From positions 691,548,175 through 691,612,174 of the forward strand of contig NC_053391.1 in assembly GCF_905171765.1 (NCBI RefSeq): a stretch of 64,000 bases of DNA, in the 5' to 3' direction. Of this stretch, positions 21,029-31,930 are shown piece by piece (position 1 is the first letter of the stretch; each line of letters opens with the position of its first letter). Under the pieces are notes generated by a model. That model saw nothing but the letters and a program-made list of their open reading frames with translations. It had not been told where the DNA came from and made no database searches. The position numbers were made by a program, and so were the translations under genes. This stretch comes from Bufo bufo (Eukaryota > Chordata > Amphibia > Anura > Bufonidae).

Positions 21029-24000
21029 ATGAGGAAAACATCTAATAAGGGACGCGGACGTGGACATGGTCGTGGTGGTGTTAGTGGACCCTCTGGTGCT
21101 GGGAGAGGACGTGGCCGTTCTGCCACAGCCAGACGTCCTAGTGTACCAACTACCTCAGGTCCCAGTAGCCGCCAGAATTTACAGGGATATTTGGTGGGGC
21201 CCAATGCCGTTCTAAGGATGGTAAGGCCTGAGCAGGTACAGGCATTAGTCAATTGGGTGGCCGACAGTGCATCCAGCACGTTCACATTATCTCCCACCCA
21301 GTCTTCTGCAGAAAGCGCACAGATGGCGCATGAAAACCAAGCCCATCAGTCACATCACCCCCATGCATATCAGGGAAACTGTCTGAGCCTCAAGTTATGC
21401 AGCAGTCTCTTATGCTGTTTGAAGACTCTGCTGCCAGGGTTTCCCAAGGGCATCCACCTAGCTCTTCACCAGGGGTGGAAGAGATAGAATGCACTAACGC
21501 ACAACCACTTATGTTTCCTGATGATGAGGACATGGGAATACCACCTCAGCACGTCTCTGATGATGACGAAACACAGGTGCCAACTGCTGCGTCTTTCTGC
21601 AGTGTGCAGACTGAACAGGAGGTCAGGGATCAAGACTGGGTGGAAGGCGATGCAGGGGACGATGAGGTCCTAGACCCCACATGGAATGAAGGTCGTGCCA
21701 CTGACTTTCACAGTTCGGAGGAAGAGGCAGTGGTGAGACCGAGCCAACAGCGTAGCAAAAGAGGGAGCAGTGGGCAAAATCAGAACACCCGCCGCCAAGA
21801 GACTCCGCCTGCTACTGACCGCCGCCATCTGGGACCGAGCACCCCAAAGGCAGCTTCAAGGAGTTCCCTGGCATGGCACTTCTTCAAACAATGTGCTGAC
21901 GACAAGACCCGAGTGGTTTGCACGCTGTGCCATCAAAGCCTGAAGCGAGGCATTAACGTTCTGAACCTTAGCACAACCTGCATGACCAGGCACCTGCATG
22001 CAAAGCATGAACTGCAGTGGAGTAAACACCTTAAAAACAAGGAAGTCACTCAGGCTCCCCCTGCTGCCTCTTCTGCTGCTGCCGCCTCGGCCTCTTCTGC
22101 TGCTGCCGCCGCCTCGGCCTCTTCTGCTGCTGCTGCCGCCGCCTCGGCCTCTTCCTCTGCCTCTGAAGGAACGTTGGCTGGTGGACACACACAGCTTCAA
22201 ACAGCTCATGTCGCTTGCTGTCCCACAGTATGTTGTTCCCAGCCGCCACTACTTCTCCAAGAGAGCCGTGCCTTCCCTGCACAAACAAGTGTCTGATAAA
22301 ATCAAGTGTGCACTGAGCAACGCCATCTGTGGCAAGGTCCACCTAACCACAGATACGTGGACCAGTAAGCACGGCCAGGGACGCTATATCTCCCTAACTG
22401 CACACTGGGTAAATGTAGTGGCGGCTGGGCCCCAGGCGGAGAGCTGTTTGGCGCACGTCCTTCCGCCGCCAAGGATTGCAGGGCAACATTCTTTGCCTCC
22501 TGTCTCCTCCTCCTCCTACTCAGCTTCCTCTTCTTCCACCTGCTCATCCAGTCAGCCACACACCTTCACCACCAACTTCAGCACAGCCCGGGGTAAACGT
22601 CAGCAGGCCATTCTGAAACTCATATGTTTGTGGGACAGGCCCCACACCGCACAGGAGTTGTGGTGGGGTATAGAACAACAGACCGACGAGTGGTTGCTGC
22701 CGGTGAGCCTCAAGCCCGGCCTGGTGGTGTGCGATAATGGGCGAAATCTCGTTGCAGCTCTGGGACTAGCCGGTTTGACACACATCCCTTGCCTGGCGCA
22801 TGTGCTGAATTTGGTGGTGCAGAAGTTCATTCGCAACTACCCCGACATGTCAGAGCTGCTGCATAAAGTGCGGGCCGTCTGTTCGCGCTTCCGGCGTTCA
22901 CACCCTGCCGCTGCTCGCCTGTCTGCGCTACAGCGTAACTTCGGCCTTCCCGCTCACCGCCTCATATGCGACGTACCCACCAGGTGGAACTCCACCTTGC
23001 ATATGCTGGACAGACTGTGCGAGCAGCAGCAGGCCATAGTGGAGTTTCAGCTGCAGCACGCACGGGTCAGTCGCACTGTGGATCAGACACACTTCACCAC
23101 CAATGACTGGGCCTCCATGCGAGACCTGTGTGCCCTGTTGCGCTGTTTCGAGTACTCCACCAACATGGCCAGTGGCGATGACGCCGTTATCAGCGTTACA
23201 ATACCACTTCTATGTCTCCTTGAGAAAACACTTAGGGCGATGATGGAAGAGGAGGTGGCCCAGGAGGAAGAGGAGGAAGAGGGGTCATTTTTAGCACTTT
23301 CAGGCCAGTCTCTTCGAAGTGACTCAGAGGGAGGTTTTTTGCAACACCAGAGGCCAGGTACAAATGTGGCCAGACAGGGCCCACTACTGGAGGATGAGGA
23401 GGAGGTGGAGGAGGATGAGGATGAAGCATGTTCACAGCGGGGTGGCACCCAAAGCAGCTCGGGCCCATCACTGGTGCGTGGCTGGGGGGAAACACAGGAC
23501 GATGACGATACGCCTCCCACAGAGGACAGCTTGTCCTTACCTCTGGGCAGCCTGGCACACATGAGCGACTACATGCTGCAGTGCCTGCGCAACGACAGCA
23601 GAGTTGCCCACATTTTAACGTGTGCAGACTACTGGGTTGCCACCCTGCTGGATCCCCGGTACAAAGACAATGTGCCCACCTTACTTCCTACACTGGAGCG
23701 TGATAGGAAGATGCGCGAGTACAAGCGCACGTTGGTAGACGCGCTACTGAGAGCATTCCCAAATGTCACAGGGGAACCAGTGTAAGCCCAAGGCGAAGGC
23801 AGAGGAGGAGCAAGAGGTCGCCAACGCAGCTGTGTCACGGCCAGCTCCTCTGAGGGCAGGGTTAGCATGGCAGAGATGTGGAAAAGTTTTGTCACCACGC
23901 CACAGCTAACTGCACCACCACCTGATACGGAACGTGTTAGTAGGAGGCAACATTTCACTAACATGGTGGAACAGTACCTGTGCACACCCCTCCACGTACT

Positions 24001-24217
24001 GACTGATGGTTCGGCCCCATTCAACTTCTGGGTCTCCAAATTGTCCACGTGTCCAGAGCTAGCCTTTTATGCCTTGGAGGTGCTGGCCTGCCCGGCGGCC
24101 AGCGTTTTGTCTGAACATGTATTCAGCACGGCAGGGAACGTCATTACAGACAAACGCAGCCGCCTGTCTACAGCCAATGTGGACAAGCTGACGTTCATAA
24201 AAATGAACCAGGCATGA
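21029..24217 (+). pseudogene. hAT transposase 3, BED type, nearly complete
   Basis: The ATG at 21029 starts an Arg/Gly-rich N-terminus (MRKTSNKGRGRGHGRGG). An acidic region follows, then a BED finger at about 21865-22010 (LAWHFF, CTLCHQSL, RHLHAKH). A GCN-triplet Ala/Ser run lies at 22060-22160. The RNase-H-like core has HLTTDTWTSKHGQGRYI (about 22340), CDNGRNLVAA (about 22730), CLAHVLNLVVQ (about 22790) and PTRWNSTLHMLDRL (about 22980). A Glu-rich insert comes next, and then the dimerisation segment ACPAASVLSEHVFSTAG (about 24090). Only three lesions are visible: frameshifts near 21400 and near 22170 (in the triplet run), and an in-frame TAA at 23783-23785. Catalytic motifs look intact, so inactivation is recent. 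A programmed or sequencing-related frameshift in the triplet run cannot be excluded. About 1,060 codons in total. Confidence 0.85.
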
Positions 24218-24379
24218 ATCCCACAGGACCTGTCCATCCCTTGTGCAGATTAGATATTAACTACCTCCCCTTAACAATATATTATTCTACTCCAGGGCAC
24301 TTCCTCATTCAATACTATTTTTAATTTCATTTTACCATTATATTGCGGGACAACCCAAAGTTGAATGAACCTCTCCTCT
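24218..24379. other. Short 3' flank of transposase 3
   Basis: An AT-rich stretch following the stop codon. The satellite begins at about 24380. No conventional polyadenylation signal is obvious before the array. Confidence 0.35.
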
Positions 24380-27300
24380 GTCTGGGTGCCGGGGCCTAAA
24401 TGTGTGACAGTGGCCTGTTCCAGTGGTGGGTGACGTGAAGCCTGATTCTCTGCTATGACATGAAGACTTATTCTGTGCTGACATAAAGCCAGATTCTCTG
24501 TTACGCGACCTCTCTCCTCTGCCTGGGTGCCTGGGCCTAAATGTGTGACAGTGGCCTGTTCCAGTGGTGGGTGACGTGAAGCCTGATTCTCTGCTATGAC
24601 ATGAAGACTAATTCTGTGCTGACATGAAGCAAGATTCTCTGTTACGCGACCTCTCTCCTCTGCCTTTGTGCCTGGGCCTAAATATGTGACAGTGGCCTGT
24701 TCTAGTGGTGGGTGACGTGAAGCCTGATTCTCTGCTATGACATGAAGACAGATTCTGCGCTGACATAAGGCCAGATTCTCTGTTACGGGACCTCTCTCCT
24801 CTGCCTGGGTGCCTGGGCCTAAATGTGTGACAGTGGCCTGTTCCAGTGGTGGCTGACGTGAAGCCTGATTCTCTGCTATGACATGAAGACAGATTCTGCG
24901 CTGACATAAGGCCAGATTATATGTTACGGGACCGCTCTCCTCTGTCTGGGTGCCGGGGTCTAAATGTGTGACAGCGGCCTGTTCTAGTGGTGGGTGACGT
25001 GAAGCCTGATTCTCTGCTATGACATGAAGACAGATTCTGCGCTGACATAAGGCCAGATTATATGTTACGGGACCGCTCTCCTCTGTCTGGGTGCCGGGGC
25101 CTAAATGTGTGACAGTGGCCTGTTCCAGTGGTGGGTGACGTGAAGCCTGATTCTCTGCTATGACATGAAGACAGATTCTGTGCTGACATAAGGCCAGATT
25201 CTCTGTTACGCGACCTCTTTCCTCTGCCTGGGTGCCTGGGCCTAAATGTGTGACAGTGGCCTGTTCCAGTGGTGGGTGACGTGAAGCCTGATTCTCTGCT
25301 ATGACATGAAGACTAATTCTGTGCTGACATGAAGCAAGATTCTCTGTTACGCGACCTCTCTCCTCTGCCTGGGTGCCTGGGCCTAAATATGTGACAGTGG
25401 CCTGTTCCAGTGCTGGGTGACGTGAAGCCTGATTCTCTGCTATGACATGAAGACAGATTCTGCGCTGACATAAGGCCAGATTCTCTGTTACGGGACCGCT
25501 CTCCTCTGTCTGGGTGCCGGGGCCTAAATGTGTGACAGTGGCTTGTTCCAGTGGTGGGGGACGTGAAGCCTGATTCTCTGCTATGACATGAAGACAGATT
25601 CTCTGTTACGGGACCGCTCTCCTCTGTCTGGGTGCCGGGGCCTAAATGTGTGACAGTGGCCTGTTCCAGTGGTGGGTGACGTGAAGCCTGATTCTCTGCT
25701 ATGACATGAAGACAGATTCTGTGCTGACATAAGGCCAGATTCTCTGTTACGCGACCTCTTTCCTCTGCCTGGGTGCCTGGGCCTAAATGTGTGACAGTGG
25801 CCTGTTCCAGTGGTGGGTGACGTGAAGCCTGATTCTCTGCTATGACATGAAGACTTATTCTGTGCTGACATGAAGCAAGATTCTCTGTTACGGGACCTCT
25901 CTCCTCTGCCTGGGTGCCTGGGCCTAAATATGTGACAGTGGCCTGTTCCAGTGGTGGGTGACGTGAAGCCTAAATCTCTGCTATGACATGAGGACAGATT
26001 CTGCGCTGACATAAGGCCAGATTCTCTGTTACGGGACCGCTCTCCTCTGTCTGGGTGCCTGGGCCTAAATATGTGACAGTGCCCTGTTCCAGTGGTGGGT
26101 GACGTGAAGCCTGATTCTCTGCTATGACATGAAGACAGATTCTGTGCTGACATAAGGCCAGATTCTCTGTTACGCGACCTCTCTCCTCTGCCTGGGTGCC
26201 TGGGCCTAAATGTGTGACAGTGGCCTGTTCCAGTGGTGGGTGACGTGAAGCCTGATTCTCTGCTATGACATGAAGACTTATTCTGTGCTGACATGAAGCC
26301 AGATTCTCTGTTACGCGACCTCTCTCCTCTGCCTGGGTGCCTGGGCCTAAATATGTGACAGTGGCCTGTTCCAGTGGTGGGTGACGTGAAGCCTGATTCT
26401 ATGCTATGACATGAAGACAGATTCTGCGCTGACATAAGGCCAGATTCTATGTTACGGGACCGCTCTCCTCTGTCTGGGTGCCGGGGCCTAAATGTGTGAC
26501 AGTGGCCTGTTCCAGTGGTGGGTGACGTGAAGCCTGATTCTCTGCTATGACATGAAGACAGATTCTGCGCTGACATAAGGCCAGATTCTCTGTTACAGGA
26601 CCGCTCTCCTCTGTCTGGGTGCCGGGGCCTAAATGTGTGACAGTGGCCTGTTCCAGTGGTGGGTGACGTGAAGCCTGATTCTCTGCTATGACATGAATAC
26701 AGATTCTGCGCTGACATAAGGCCAGATTCTCTGTTACGGGACCGCTCTCCTCTGTCTGGGTGCCGGGGCCTAAATGTGTGACAGTGGCCTGTTCCAGTGG
26801 TGGGTGACGTAAAGCCTGATTCTCTGCTATGACATGAAGACAGATTCTGTGCTGACATAAGGCCAGATTCTCTGTTACGTGACCTCTCTCTCTGCCTGGG
26901 TGCCTGGGCCTAAATATGTGACAGTGGCCTGTTCCAGTGCTGGGTGACGTGAAGCCTGATTCTCTGCTATGACATGAAGACAGATTCTGCGCTGACATAA
27001 GGCCAGATTCTCTGTTACGGGACCGCTCTCCTCTGTCTGGGTGCCGGGGCCTAAATGTGTGACAGTGGCCTGTTCCAGTGGTGGGTGACGTGAAGCCTGA
27101 TTCTCTGCTATGACATGAAGACAGATTCTGTGCTGACATAAGGCCAGATTCTCTGTTACGGGACCGCTCTCCTCTGTCTGGGTGCCGGGGCCTAAATGTG
27201 TGACAGTGGCCTGTTCCAGTGGTGGGTGACGTGAAGCCTGATTCTCTGCTATGACATGAAGACAGATTCTGTGCTGACATAAGGCCAGATTCTCGTTTAC

Positions 27301-29235
27301 GGGACCGCTCTCCTCTGTCTGGGTGTCGGGGCCTAAATGTGTGACAGTGGCCTGTTCCAGTGGTGGGTGACGTGAAGCCTGATTCTCTGCTATGACATGA
27401 AGACAGATTCTGTGCTGACATAAGGCCAGATTCTCTGTTACGGGACCGCTCTCCTCTGTCTGGGTGCCGGGGCCTAAATGTGTGACAGTGGCCTGTTCCA
27501 GTGGTGGGTGACGTGAAGCCTGATTCTCTGCTATGACATGAAGACAGATTCTGTGCTGACATAAGGCCAGATTCTCTGTTACGTGACCTCTCTCCTCTGC
27601 CTGGGTGCCTGGGCCTAAATATGTGACAGTGGCCTGTTCCAGTGGTGGGTGACGTGAAGCCTGATTCTATGCTATGACATGAAGACAGATTCTGCGCTGA
27701 CATAAGGCCAGATTCTATGTTACGGGACCGCTCTCCTCTGTCTGGGTGCAGGGGCCTAAATGTGTGACAGTGGCCTGTTCCAGTGGTGGGTGACGTGAAG
27801 CCTGATTCTCTGCTATGACATGAAGACAGATTCTGCGCTGACATAAGGCCAGATTCTCTGTTACAGGACCGCTCTCCTCTGTCTGGGTGCCGGGGCCTAA
27901 ATGTGTGACAGTGGCCTGTTCCAGTGGTGGGTGACGTGAAGCCTGATTCTCTGCTATGACATGAATACAGATTCTGCGCTGACATAAGGCCAGATTCTCT
28001 GTTACGGGACCGCTCTCCTCTGTCTGGGTGCCGGGGCCTAAATGTGTGACAGTGGCCTGTTCCAGTGGTGGGTGACGTAAAGCCTGATTCTCTGCTATGA
28101 CATGAAGACAGATTCTGTGCTGACATAAGGCCAGATTCTCTGTTACGTGACCTCTCTCTCTGCCTGGGTGCCTGGGCCTAAATATGTGACAGTGGCCTGT
28201 TCCAGTGCTGGGTGACGTGAAGCCTGATTCTCTGCTATGACATGAAGACAGATTCTGCGCTGACATAAGGCCAGATTCTCTGTTACGGGACCGCTCTCCT
28301 CTGTCTGGGTGCCGGGGCCTAAATGTGTGACAGTGGCCTGTTCCAGTGGTGGGTGACGTGAAGCCTGATTCTCTGCTATGACATGAAGACAGATTCTGTG
28401 CTGACATAAGGCCAGATTCTCTGTTACGGGACCGCTCTCCTCTGTCTGGGTGCCGGGGCCTAAATGTGTGACAGTGGCCTGTTCCAGTGGTGGGTGACGT
28501 GAAGCCTGATTCTCTGCTATGACATGAAGACAGATTCTGTGCTGACATAAGGCCAGATTCTCTGTTACGGGACCGCTCTCCTCTGTCTGGGTGCCGGGGC
28601 CTAAATGTGTGACAGTGGCCTGTTCCAGTGGTGGGTGACGTGAAGCCTGATTCTCTGCTATGACATGAAGACAGATTCTGTGCTGACATAAGGCCAGATT
28701 CTCTGTTACGGGACCGCTCTCCTCTGTCTGGGTGCCGGGGCCTAAATGTGTGACAGTGGCCTGTTCCAGTGGTGGGTGACGTAAAGCCTGATTCTCTGCT
28801 ATGACATGAAGACAGATTCTGTGCTGACATAAGGCCAGATTCTCTGTTACGTGACCTCTCTCCTCTGCCTGGGTGCCTGGGCCTAAATATGTGACAGTGG
28901 CCTGTTCCAGTGGTGGGTGACGTGAAGCCTGATTCTCTGCTATGACATGAAGACAGATTCTGCGCTGACATAAGGCCAGATTCTCTGTTACGGGACCGCT
29001 CTCCTCTGTCTGGGTGCCGGGGCCTAAATGTGTGACAGTGGCCTGTTCCAGTGGTGGGTGACGTGAAGCCTGATTCTCTGCTATGACATGAAGACTGATT
29101 CTGTGCTGACATGAAGCCAGATTCTCTGCTATGGCATGAAGAGACTGATTCTGTGCTGACATGAAGCCAGATTATTTGCTATTGCATGAAGAGACTGATT
29201 CTCTGCTGACGTGAAGCCAGATTCTCTGCTATGGG
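24380..29235. repeat. 141-bp satellite array, about 34 copies, with higher-order structure
   Basis: The word TGACGTGAAG recurs every 141 bp (24431, 24572, 24713, 24854, 24995, 25136 and on). Units also contain TCTGCTATGACATGAAG and CCTAAATGTGTGACAG. A block of nine units is itself repeated at offset 1,268. The marker variants at 26392, 26594, 26690 and 26937 reappear at 27660, 27862, 27958 and 28205. As 141 is a multiple of three and the minus reading has no stop, open frames of 425-559 codons run through it. The array sits between the transposase and the hAT 3' end. Confidence 0.95.
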
Positions 29236-29384
29236 ACCTCTGTCCAATTGATATTGGTTAATTTTTATTTTTTTTATTTTTATTTTAATTCATTTCCCTA
29301 TCGACATTTGTTTGCAGGGGATTTACCTACCTGTTGCTGCCTTTTGCAGCCCTCTAGCTCTTTCCTGGGCTGTTTTACAGCCTT

Positions 29385-29537
29385 TTTAGTGCCCAAAAGT
29401 TCGGGTCCCCATTGACTTCAATGGGGTTCGGGTTCGGGACGAAGTTCGGTTCGGGTTCGGATCCCGAACCCGAACATTTCCTGGGAAGTTCGGCCGAACT
29501 TCTCGAACCCGAACATCCAGGTGTTCGCTCAACTCTA
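29385..29537 (+). mobile_element. 3' terminal region of hAT element 3
   Basis: Dense direct and inverted GTTCGGGTTCG / CGAACCCGAAC words, ending in GTTCGCTCAACTCTA, the complement of a TAGAGTTGAGCGAAC terminus. Such ends are typical of frog hAT families, as far as I know them. Confidence 0.6.
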
Positions 29538-30134
29538 CACAAGATCTCCTCATGTCCCTCTTCAAGCGGGCTTGGCGAGAGGCCCAAATTAAGGAATGAT
29601 GATGAAAATGATAAAAGCCATAGGGGGCCTAGCATGCCTACGGAACCTACACCCCATGAACTTCATGGTCACTGTCATGGCACTTAACAGGTAGAACTTA
29701 GTGTTAGGTTCCCGTCTTACGGAGATCGCCTTGACGTGCAGCAGACGGGCTATAATAATTTTGTACAAAATTATTTGCTAAGCATCTCTAATTTCTTAGC
29801 ATAGAATAAGCAATATAATTCATTTTTGTACTTTATTTGGTTTGCAAAGTGCTGTTGCATTGTATGTTGTGTTTTATGTTATGTTTTCAGCCATGGCGAC
29901 GTGCACCTGCGCATTGGGATGTGCTGACTAACCCCCTTTTTTTTCTTTGTAGTTTGTGCTGGAGGTGTGGCTGACTCTCCTATTTGGTCGTGCACTCCTG
30001 ATCAGCCTGTTTGCCTCATGGGCTGATTTAAAATTAGCATGAGTATAAAGCTTAGTTTGCTCTGCATGCATGTTGGTACTTGTAGTCACTTGCGCATTGG
30101 GATGTGCTGACTAACCCCCTTTTTTTTTTTGTAG
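29538..30134. other. Unassigned stretch with a 178-bp spaced direct repeat
   Basis: A block of about 45 bases starting GCGCATTGGGATGTGCTGAC and ending in a T-run plus TTGTAG occurs at about 29911 and again at about 30089. T-run plus TTGTAG looks like a splice acceptor or a retroposon tail. No gene is recognised. Confidence 0.4.
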
Positions 30135-30350
30135 ACTGAGCCGAACACGTGTCATCGGGTGCTATATAGCATCGGATGACGCGTTCCGGCCAGCCAATCA
30201 CTGTAATGCCAGCAGCCAACATGGCTACGGCATTACAGTGAGGGAAGTATTTACCTGCACGTTTATTGGCTGCATAGCAGCCAACAAACGTGCGGGAAGG
30301 AGACTCGAGCATCGCGCTCGAGCACACGGGGTATTCGGCCCAACACTAGT
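30135..30350. mobile_element. Short hAT-like MITE fragment
   Basis: The left part has GCCGAACACGTGTC. The right part is CGAGCATCGCGCTCGAG followed by GGTATTCGGCCCAACACTAG, whose complement is a hAT-like end. Internal inverted words such as GCAGCCAACA are present. It abuts and probably truncates the LINE fragment to its right. Confidence 0.45.
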
Positions 30351-30805
30351 TATTACTAAGTCCAGTATGGCCGTCCCTCTAGTCGGGTCCTGAACCAGTT
30401 GGGAGAGGTAATTGTCTTTGGTTATTGCCAAGAACCTGTTTCCTTTATGAGATGTACAGGTCTCAGGTTCCCAGTCTATATCTGGGTAGTTGAAGTCCCC
30501 CATAATAACCACCTCATTATGATTTGCCGCCTTGTCTATATCATTTAGTAGTAGATTTTCTGTGGACTCTGGTATATTAGGTGTTTTATAATAAACTCCT
30601 TTTAGTAATGTATTATTGTTTTTCCCTCCATGTATTTCTCCCCACAGTGACTCCACATGTTCATGTCCGTCACTTATATCTTCCCGGATTGTGGGCTTTA
30701 GACAGGACTTTACATAAAGACAGACCACCCCCCTCTCCGGTTTTGACGATCCTTTATAAACAGACTGTAACCCTGTACATTAACCACCCAGTCATAGCTA
30801 TCCTC
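30351..30805 (-). pseudogene. CR1-like LINE endonuclease fragment
   Basis: The minus reading gives a continuous APE-type endonuclease segment. It runs from YDWVVNVQGYSLFIKDRQN (about 30800-30745) through VCLYVK, ESLWGEIHGG and LLKGVYY to the catalytic-domain motif VIMGDFNYPDIDW (about 30480) and DLVITS. GDFNYPDIDW is characteristic of CR1/L2-clade endonucleases. The segment ends at the hAT fragment, and reverse transcriptase is absent. The apparent C-terminus after DLVITS is foreign sequence from the neighbour. The element is dead. Confidence 0.75.
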
Positions 30806-30916
30806 CAGCCGTGTCTCAGTTATTCCCACTATCATAGCTATTATCCAGCCATGTCTCAGTTATTCCCACTGTCATAGCTATCATCCAGCCATGTCTCAGT
30901 TATTCCCACTGTCATA
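30801..30916. repeat. 40-bp tandem repeat inside the LINE fragment
   Basis: TTATTCCCACT recurs at 30820, 30860 and 30900. The repeated unit is the coding segment ITETRLEDSYD of the endonuclease. As 40 is not a multiple of three, the expansion breaks the frame. Confidence 0.8.
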
Positions 30917-31450
30917 CAGTGGCGCATCCAGAGCCTGGTCTTGGGAGAGGCACTTCCAGATTATTTTCTGTCCGCTGCCACAAGACTACACAGTGTAGCG
31001 GTATACTGTACATTGTGTGGCACAGTGTAGAGGTATACTGTATACTGTGTGGCACAGTGTAGCGGTATACTGTATATTGTGTGGCACAGTGTAGAGGTAT
31101 ACTGTACATTGTGTGGCACAGTGTAGAGGTATACTGTACATTGTGTGGCACAGTGTAGAGGTATACTGTACATTGTGTGGCACAGTGTTTGCTATATGTG
31201 TATAACATAAAACATATTTCACATGAAAACTTACAATTACTTGGCCCTTGGGGATCTCGGACACCACTTCCACACTTTGGTCGGGGGCTCGGCGGAGCTG
31301 ATGTTGTGTTTTATCCTAATGAGAAAGATTTCATAATAAGGATTTGGAGAAGGGGCAGAGGGATAGCAGAGCAGAGAGAGGCTGGTGCTGCTACTAGTGG
31401 GTCATGCCATGGGGGAGTAATAAAGCCCACTATAATGCCCCCCCAGTAGT
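30917..31450. mobile_element. hAT-like non-autonomous element start with 32-bp minisatellite
   Basis: It begins CAGTGGCGCATCCAGAGCC, a CAGTGGCG-type hAT end. CACAGTGTAG recurs every 32 bp from 30989 to 31181. The right end is not identifiable because it runs into another minisatellite. Confidence 0.5.
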
Positions 31451-31930
31451 AATAAAGCCCACCATAATGCCCCCAGTAGTAATAATTCTCCTTATAATAG
31501 ACAGTACAAAAAATACCCCCTTGTAATGCCCCCCAGTTGAGCTAATGTCCCCATAGCGCCCCCATAATGTGCCAGTATAAAATACCCCTATATAGTGCTC
31601 CCAGTAAATGCCCCCATAGTGCTCCTCTCCCCCTTCCTCCTAGTGCCCCCTCATAATGTACCAGTATAAAATGCCCCATATATAGTGCCCCAGTAGATGC
31701 CCTCAGTGTCCCTCATAATTTGCAAGTATAAAATACCCCTTCTTAGTGCCCCCCGTAGATGACCCCATAGTACTCCTCTCCCCGCTTCCCCATAGTACCC
31801 ACCATAATGTGTCCCAGTATAAAATGCTACTGTACAGAGCCCGCATATAAAATACCCCTTCTTTGTGGCCTCAGTAGATGCCCCTATAGTGCCCACCAAT
31901 AATGTGTCAGTAAGAAGTGCCCTCATCATG
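31451..31930. repeat. Degenerate CCCC-rich minisatellite
   Basis: Irregular units combine runs such as CCATAATGTGCCAGTATAA with ATGCCCCCAGTAG. It grades into the regular array to the right. No gene. Confidence 0.6.

Larger units (their letters stand above)
12336..29537 (+). mobile_element. Composite hAT element 3 with internal duplication and satellite
   Basis: I infer one element: promoter end, 5' repeats, transposase at 21029-24217, satellite at 24380-29235 and a 3' end. The 3' end at 29385-29537 has many GTTCGGGTTCG words and finishes as the complement of TAGAGTTGAGCGAAC, a typical frog hAT end. The 5' end, near 12336 and again near 18292, has similar GTTCGGGTTCG words but a poorly matching terminus. 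No 8-bp target duplication is found, since the right flank CACAAGAT is absent on the left. The left and right ends could belong to different copies. Confidence 0.5.

Noticed and set aside
24608..29162. Minus-strand open frames of 99-559 codons with a 47-residue period (MSAQN...SCHSRESGF)
   Set aside because: They are by-products of a 141-bp satellite whose length is a multiple of three. There is no start context, no non-repetitive part, and a neighbouring frame is open in the same way.
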